Assembly (NCBI GenBank): GCA_002348545.1
Contig: DEBM01000057.1
Coordinates: 1 to 26,823 of the forward strand
Source: Balneolaceae bacterium UBA2956
GTDB lineage: Bacteria > Bacteroidota > Rhodothermia > Balneolales > Balneolaceae
Length of the DNA stretch: 26,823 bases
Direction of reading: 5' to 3'
Position 1 is the first letter of the stretch; the number at the start of each line of letters is the position of its first letter. The notes below the pieces were generated by a model. It was not told the origin of the DNA and did not search any database. It saw only the letters and a program-made list of their open reading frames with translations. Position numbers and translations under genes: made by a program. Positions 25,136 through 26,823 of the stretch are shown here, piece by piece.

Positions 25136-25176
25136 GATTCTTGTATATTTTAATACAATTTAAATATATAAGAATC
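25136..25176. promoter_or_regulatory. 41-base inverted repeat directly before the DUF4835 gene
   Basis: The arms GATTCTTGTATATTT (25136-25150) and AAATATATAAGAATC (25162-25176) are complementary over 15 pairs, with a single G:T at 25143/25169, and enclose an 11-base loop. The repeat ends 8 bases before the ATG at 25185, so the right arm falls in the ribosome-binding region of any transcript that includes it. Inside it, TTGTAT and ATACAA (25141-25146, 25153-25158) can pair in an alternative way. It could be an operator for a dimeric regulator or an RNA hairpin that controls translation; the sequence does not decide between them. Confidence 0.6.
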
Positions 25177-25184
25177 CTTATACT

Positions 25185-26096
25185 ATGCGCGTTGATTTCT
25201 ACTTAGTTATCGTTTTTTTGAGTCTCATAGGTCTACTTGACGAGAAGCCCGTAACGGCTCAGGAATTCAACTGTGCTGTGAATATTAACGACGAACAATT
25301 GGAAGGGACCTCCTACGATTATGTAAAACAAACCCTCGCCACTGAGCTTACTTCCTATATCAATGAATTTCGTTGGACTGAAATTGAAGTACTCGAACAT
25401 GAGCGCATCAATTGCCAGATCAGCATCATTTTAACCTCAGCCAATACAGATTATACCTTCTCAGCCGAGGCAGTGATTTCTTCAAGGCGACCTATATACG
25501 GGTCTATGCAGGAAACCACGTCTATTATTTTGAGTGACCAGGCTTGGCAGTTCTCCTATCCCGAGGGGCGTAGTTTAGTGCATGACGAGCTTAGTTTTGA
25601 GGCCCTAACTGGGTTTATCGATTATTATGCCTATTTAATACTAGGTTATGATTTTGATAGTTTTGCCGAGCTTGGTGGTAGTGATTATTTTGCGAAGGCG
25701 CAGGATGTAGTGGATTTGTCGCAAAGCTCAAATGCCATTGGTTGGGCACGTTCATCGAACAACCGGCGAAACCGATTTACCTTGGTGGCCGATATGATGA
25801 ATTCCAGCTATTATGATTTGCGTCGGGCATATTACACCTATCATAGAAAGGCTTTAGACGGTTTTACCAAGAACCCAGACCAGGCTAGGGATGCGGTCTT
25901 AGAGGCTTTAGAGCTTATTCAATCGACCAAACGACGGTCAACCAGTAACTTTTTATTTGATCTATTTTTTGATACGAAGTCTCGTGAAATCGCCGCGATG
26001 CTAGTCGATGCGGAGAGCCAGATTCGTTTGGCTGCCTACAATATTTTAAGCGAGACGGATCAGGCCCATATGAGTGATTACGAGAATTTGCAGTAG
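25185..26096 (+). CDS. Secreted DUF4835 family protein
   Basis: This 303-residue protein matches DUF4835, a family of unknown function common in Bacteroidota and relatives. A signal peptide covers about residues 1-26 (LVIVFLSLIGLL core, cleavage near TAQ), so it is exported to the periplasm or beyond. Family landmarks in order: ELTSYINEFRWT (residues about 50-61), HERINCQISI, the SSRRPIYGSM segment (about 98-107), FIDYYAYLILGYDFDSFAELGG (about 145-166) followed by KAQDVVDL, then NRRNRFTLVADMMNSSYYDLR and YYTYHRKALDGF, and FFDTKSREIAAML near the end. There are no enzyme motifs that I recognise. It stands alone on the plus strand, divergent from the polysaccharide locus and convergent with metK. 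A strong hairpin lies just upstream. The start is the first ATG in frame, with the signal peptide in place. Confidence 0.88.
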   Translation: MRVDFYLVIVFLSLIGLLDEKPVTAQEFNCAVNINDEQLEGTSYDYVKQTLATELTSYINEFRWTEIEVLEHERINCQISIILTSANTDYTFSAEAVISSRRPIYGSMQETTSIILSDQAWQFSYPEGRSLVHDELSFEALTGFIDYYAYLILGYDFDSFAELGGSDYFAKAQDVVDLSQSSNAIGWARSSNNRRNRFTLVADMMNSSYYDLRRAYYTYHRKALDGFTKNPDQARDAVLEALELIQSTKRRSTSNFLFDLFFDTKSREIAAMLVDAESQIRLAAYNILSETDQAHMSDYENLQ

Positions 26097-26123
26097 TACT
26101 GTGTAGTTCTTTTTATTTTGGTC

Positions 26124-26158
26124 AAATAAAAATGGGTAACAGGCATTGGTTATCACCC
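26124..26158 (-). terminator. Candidate Rho-independent terminator downstream of metK
   Basis: Read on the minus strand, GGGT-GAT-AAC (26158-26149) pairs with GTT-ACCC (26140-26134) as a seven-pair stem with a three-base bulge and an eight-base loop, followed by ATTTTTATTT. It lies about 125 bases beyond the metK stop, rather far. On the plus strand the same stretch also has a perfect nine-pair AT stem (26110-26118 with 26124-26132), so it may act for both convergent genes. The stem is weak. Confidence 0.35.
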
Positions 26159-26283
26159 TTAACTTCGCTACAACTACTATACCTCAGTATCGATAATAGT
26201 CTAGTTAGTACGAGCCTTCAACCGTAATACCAATATATTTGGCCTAGTCATTCTTAAGCTCGGTCGACTCAGTGCCTAAACGC

Positions 26284-26823
26284 TCATGATGATGTATTAA
26301 ATAATGTTTTAAAGGTTTCTACTAGATCTAACTTTTCCCACGTAAATAACTCGACTTCTTTTTGAACCTGGCCGCTATAAGGAGATTCAAAGGATTTTGT
26401 GACTATCTGAGGTGTTCTCCCCATATGTCCATACGCCGCAGTTTCCAAATAAATAGGATTGCGTAGTTTTAGTCTTTTTTCTATCTGGTATGGCGTTAAT
26501 GACAAATTATCTTTAATAATTAGTGCAATTTCGCTGTCAGTTAGATTGATTTTAGACGACCCATAGGTATCTACAAATAAGGATGTGGGTTCTGCTACCC
26601 CAATTGCATAGGAAATCTGAACCAACGCTTGATCACAGACCCCTGCTGCTACAAGATTTTTTGCAATATGCCTGGTGGCATAGGCAGCTGAACGGTCAAC
26701 TTTTGATGGGTCTTTACCAGAAAAGGCTCCACCCCCGTGGGCTCCTTTACCTCCATAGGTATCAACGATTACCTTTCGCCCAGTTAAGCCCGTATCTCCG
26801 TGAGGGCCACCAATCACAAATTT
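26284..26823 (-). CDS. metK: S-adenosylmethionine synthetase, C-terminal part (cut by the window edge)
   Basis: MetK makes S-adenosylmethionine from ATP and methionine, in the cytoplasm. Only about 180 C-terminal residues are in the window; the frame is open to the right edge, and the GTG at 26817 is an internal valine codon, since the preceding codons give KF of the conserved RFVIGGP motif. Visible signatures are IGGPHGDTGLTGRK, VDTYGGKGAHGGGAFSGKDPSKVDRSAAY (with the GGGAFSGKD P-loop-like signature), and ISYAIGVAEPTS. The tail carries the KFE-type extension (LETAAYGHMGRT, then ELFTWEKLDLV), which ends in NTSS. This housekeeping gene is convergent with the DUF4835 gene across 187 bases. The identity is certain. 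Confidence 0.97.
   Translation of the reverse strand, partial: KFVIGGPHGDTGLTGRKVIVDTYGGKGAHGGGAFSGKDPSKVDRSAAYATRHIAKNLVAAGVCDQALVQISYAIGVAEPTSLFVDTYGSSKINLTDSEIALIIKDNLSLTPYQIEKRLKLRNPIYLETAAYGHMGRTPQIVTKSFESPYSGQVQKEVELFTWEKLDLVETFKTLFNTSS

Larger units (their letters stand above)
24496..25184. other. 689-base divergent intergenic region with several inverted repeats
   Basis: This stretch separates the minus-strand polysaccharide locus from the plus-strand DUF4835 gene. It is AT-rich and has no recognisable gene. Its first 300 bases show no structure that I can support apart from the candidate promoter near 24510. From 24796 to 25036 one plus-strand frame has a single in-frame stop (TGA at about 24938) in about 77 codons, possibly decayed coding DNA. 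Inverted repeats are seen at 24821-24902, 24916-24932, 25010-25043, 25056-25067 (perfect 12-base palindrome TCAGAGCTCTGA) and 25136-25176. No open frame here has a convincing start or family match. Confidence 0.6.

Overview
The window looks like a chromosomal piece of a marine-type, respiratory member of the Bacteroidota/Balneolota/Rhodothermota group. Three things suggest this: an Alternative Complex III (act) operon fused to a caa3-type oxidase operon whose subunit I carries the A2-type YSHP motif (the Rhodothermus arrangement); DUF4835 and DUF4175-like proteins, families I know mainly from this superphylum; and mostly AT-rich DNA with few Shine-Dalgarno-like leaders. The exact genus cannot be fixed from the sequence. 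No rRNA, tRNA, CRISPR array, insertion sequence or phage gene was found.

Region 1 (1-13858, all + strand, largest gap 68 bases) is a respiratory operon: actC (cut at the left edge), actD, actE, actF, a small one-helix membrane protein, a SCO1/SenC copper chaperone, then coxB-coxA-coxC-coxD. Electrons should pass from menaquinol through ActC and the (unseen) ActA/ActB to the cytochrome c subunit ActE, then to the cytochrome c domain fused to CoxB, CuA, heme a and the heme a3/CuB site of CoxA. Two further genes follow almost without spacing: a metallo-beta-lactamase-fold hydrolase (1 base after coxD) and a very large DUF4175-like membrane/coiled-coil protein.

Region 2 (14006-24495, all - strand, convergent with region 1) is an extracellular or capsular polysaccharide locus. 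In transcription order it runs: Wzz-type chain-length protein, a seven-repeat SLBB outer-membrane export protein, a WbpA-type UDP-GlcNAc dehydrogenase, glycerate 2-kinase, a BatA/BatB-like von Willebrand protein, a HAD phosphatase, a WbpD-like acetyltransferase and a Ugd-type UDP-glucose dehydrogenase. The two dehydrogenases point to a uronic-acid-rich, anionic polymer. The glycerate kinase and the VWA protein are not obvious sugar genes and interrupt the set. WbpB/WbpE, flippase, polymerase and glycosyltransferases are not in the window.

Region 3 (24496-25184) is a 689-base divergent intergenic stretch with several inverted repeats, the strongest a 15-bp hairpin ending 8 bases before the next start codon. 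Region 4 has a secreted DUF4835 protein (+) and, convergent with it, the C-terminal part of metK (-), cut by the right edge. I see no clearly new defence or mobile system. The most unusual points are the duplicated cytochrome c domain in ActE and CoxB, the hairpin before the DUF4835 gene, and the mixed gene content of the polysaccharide locus.
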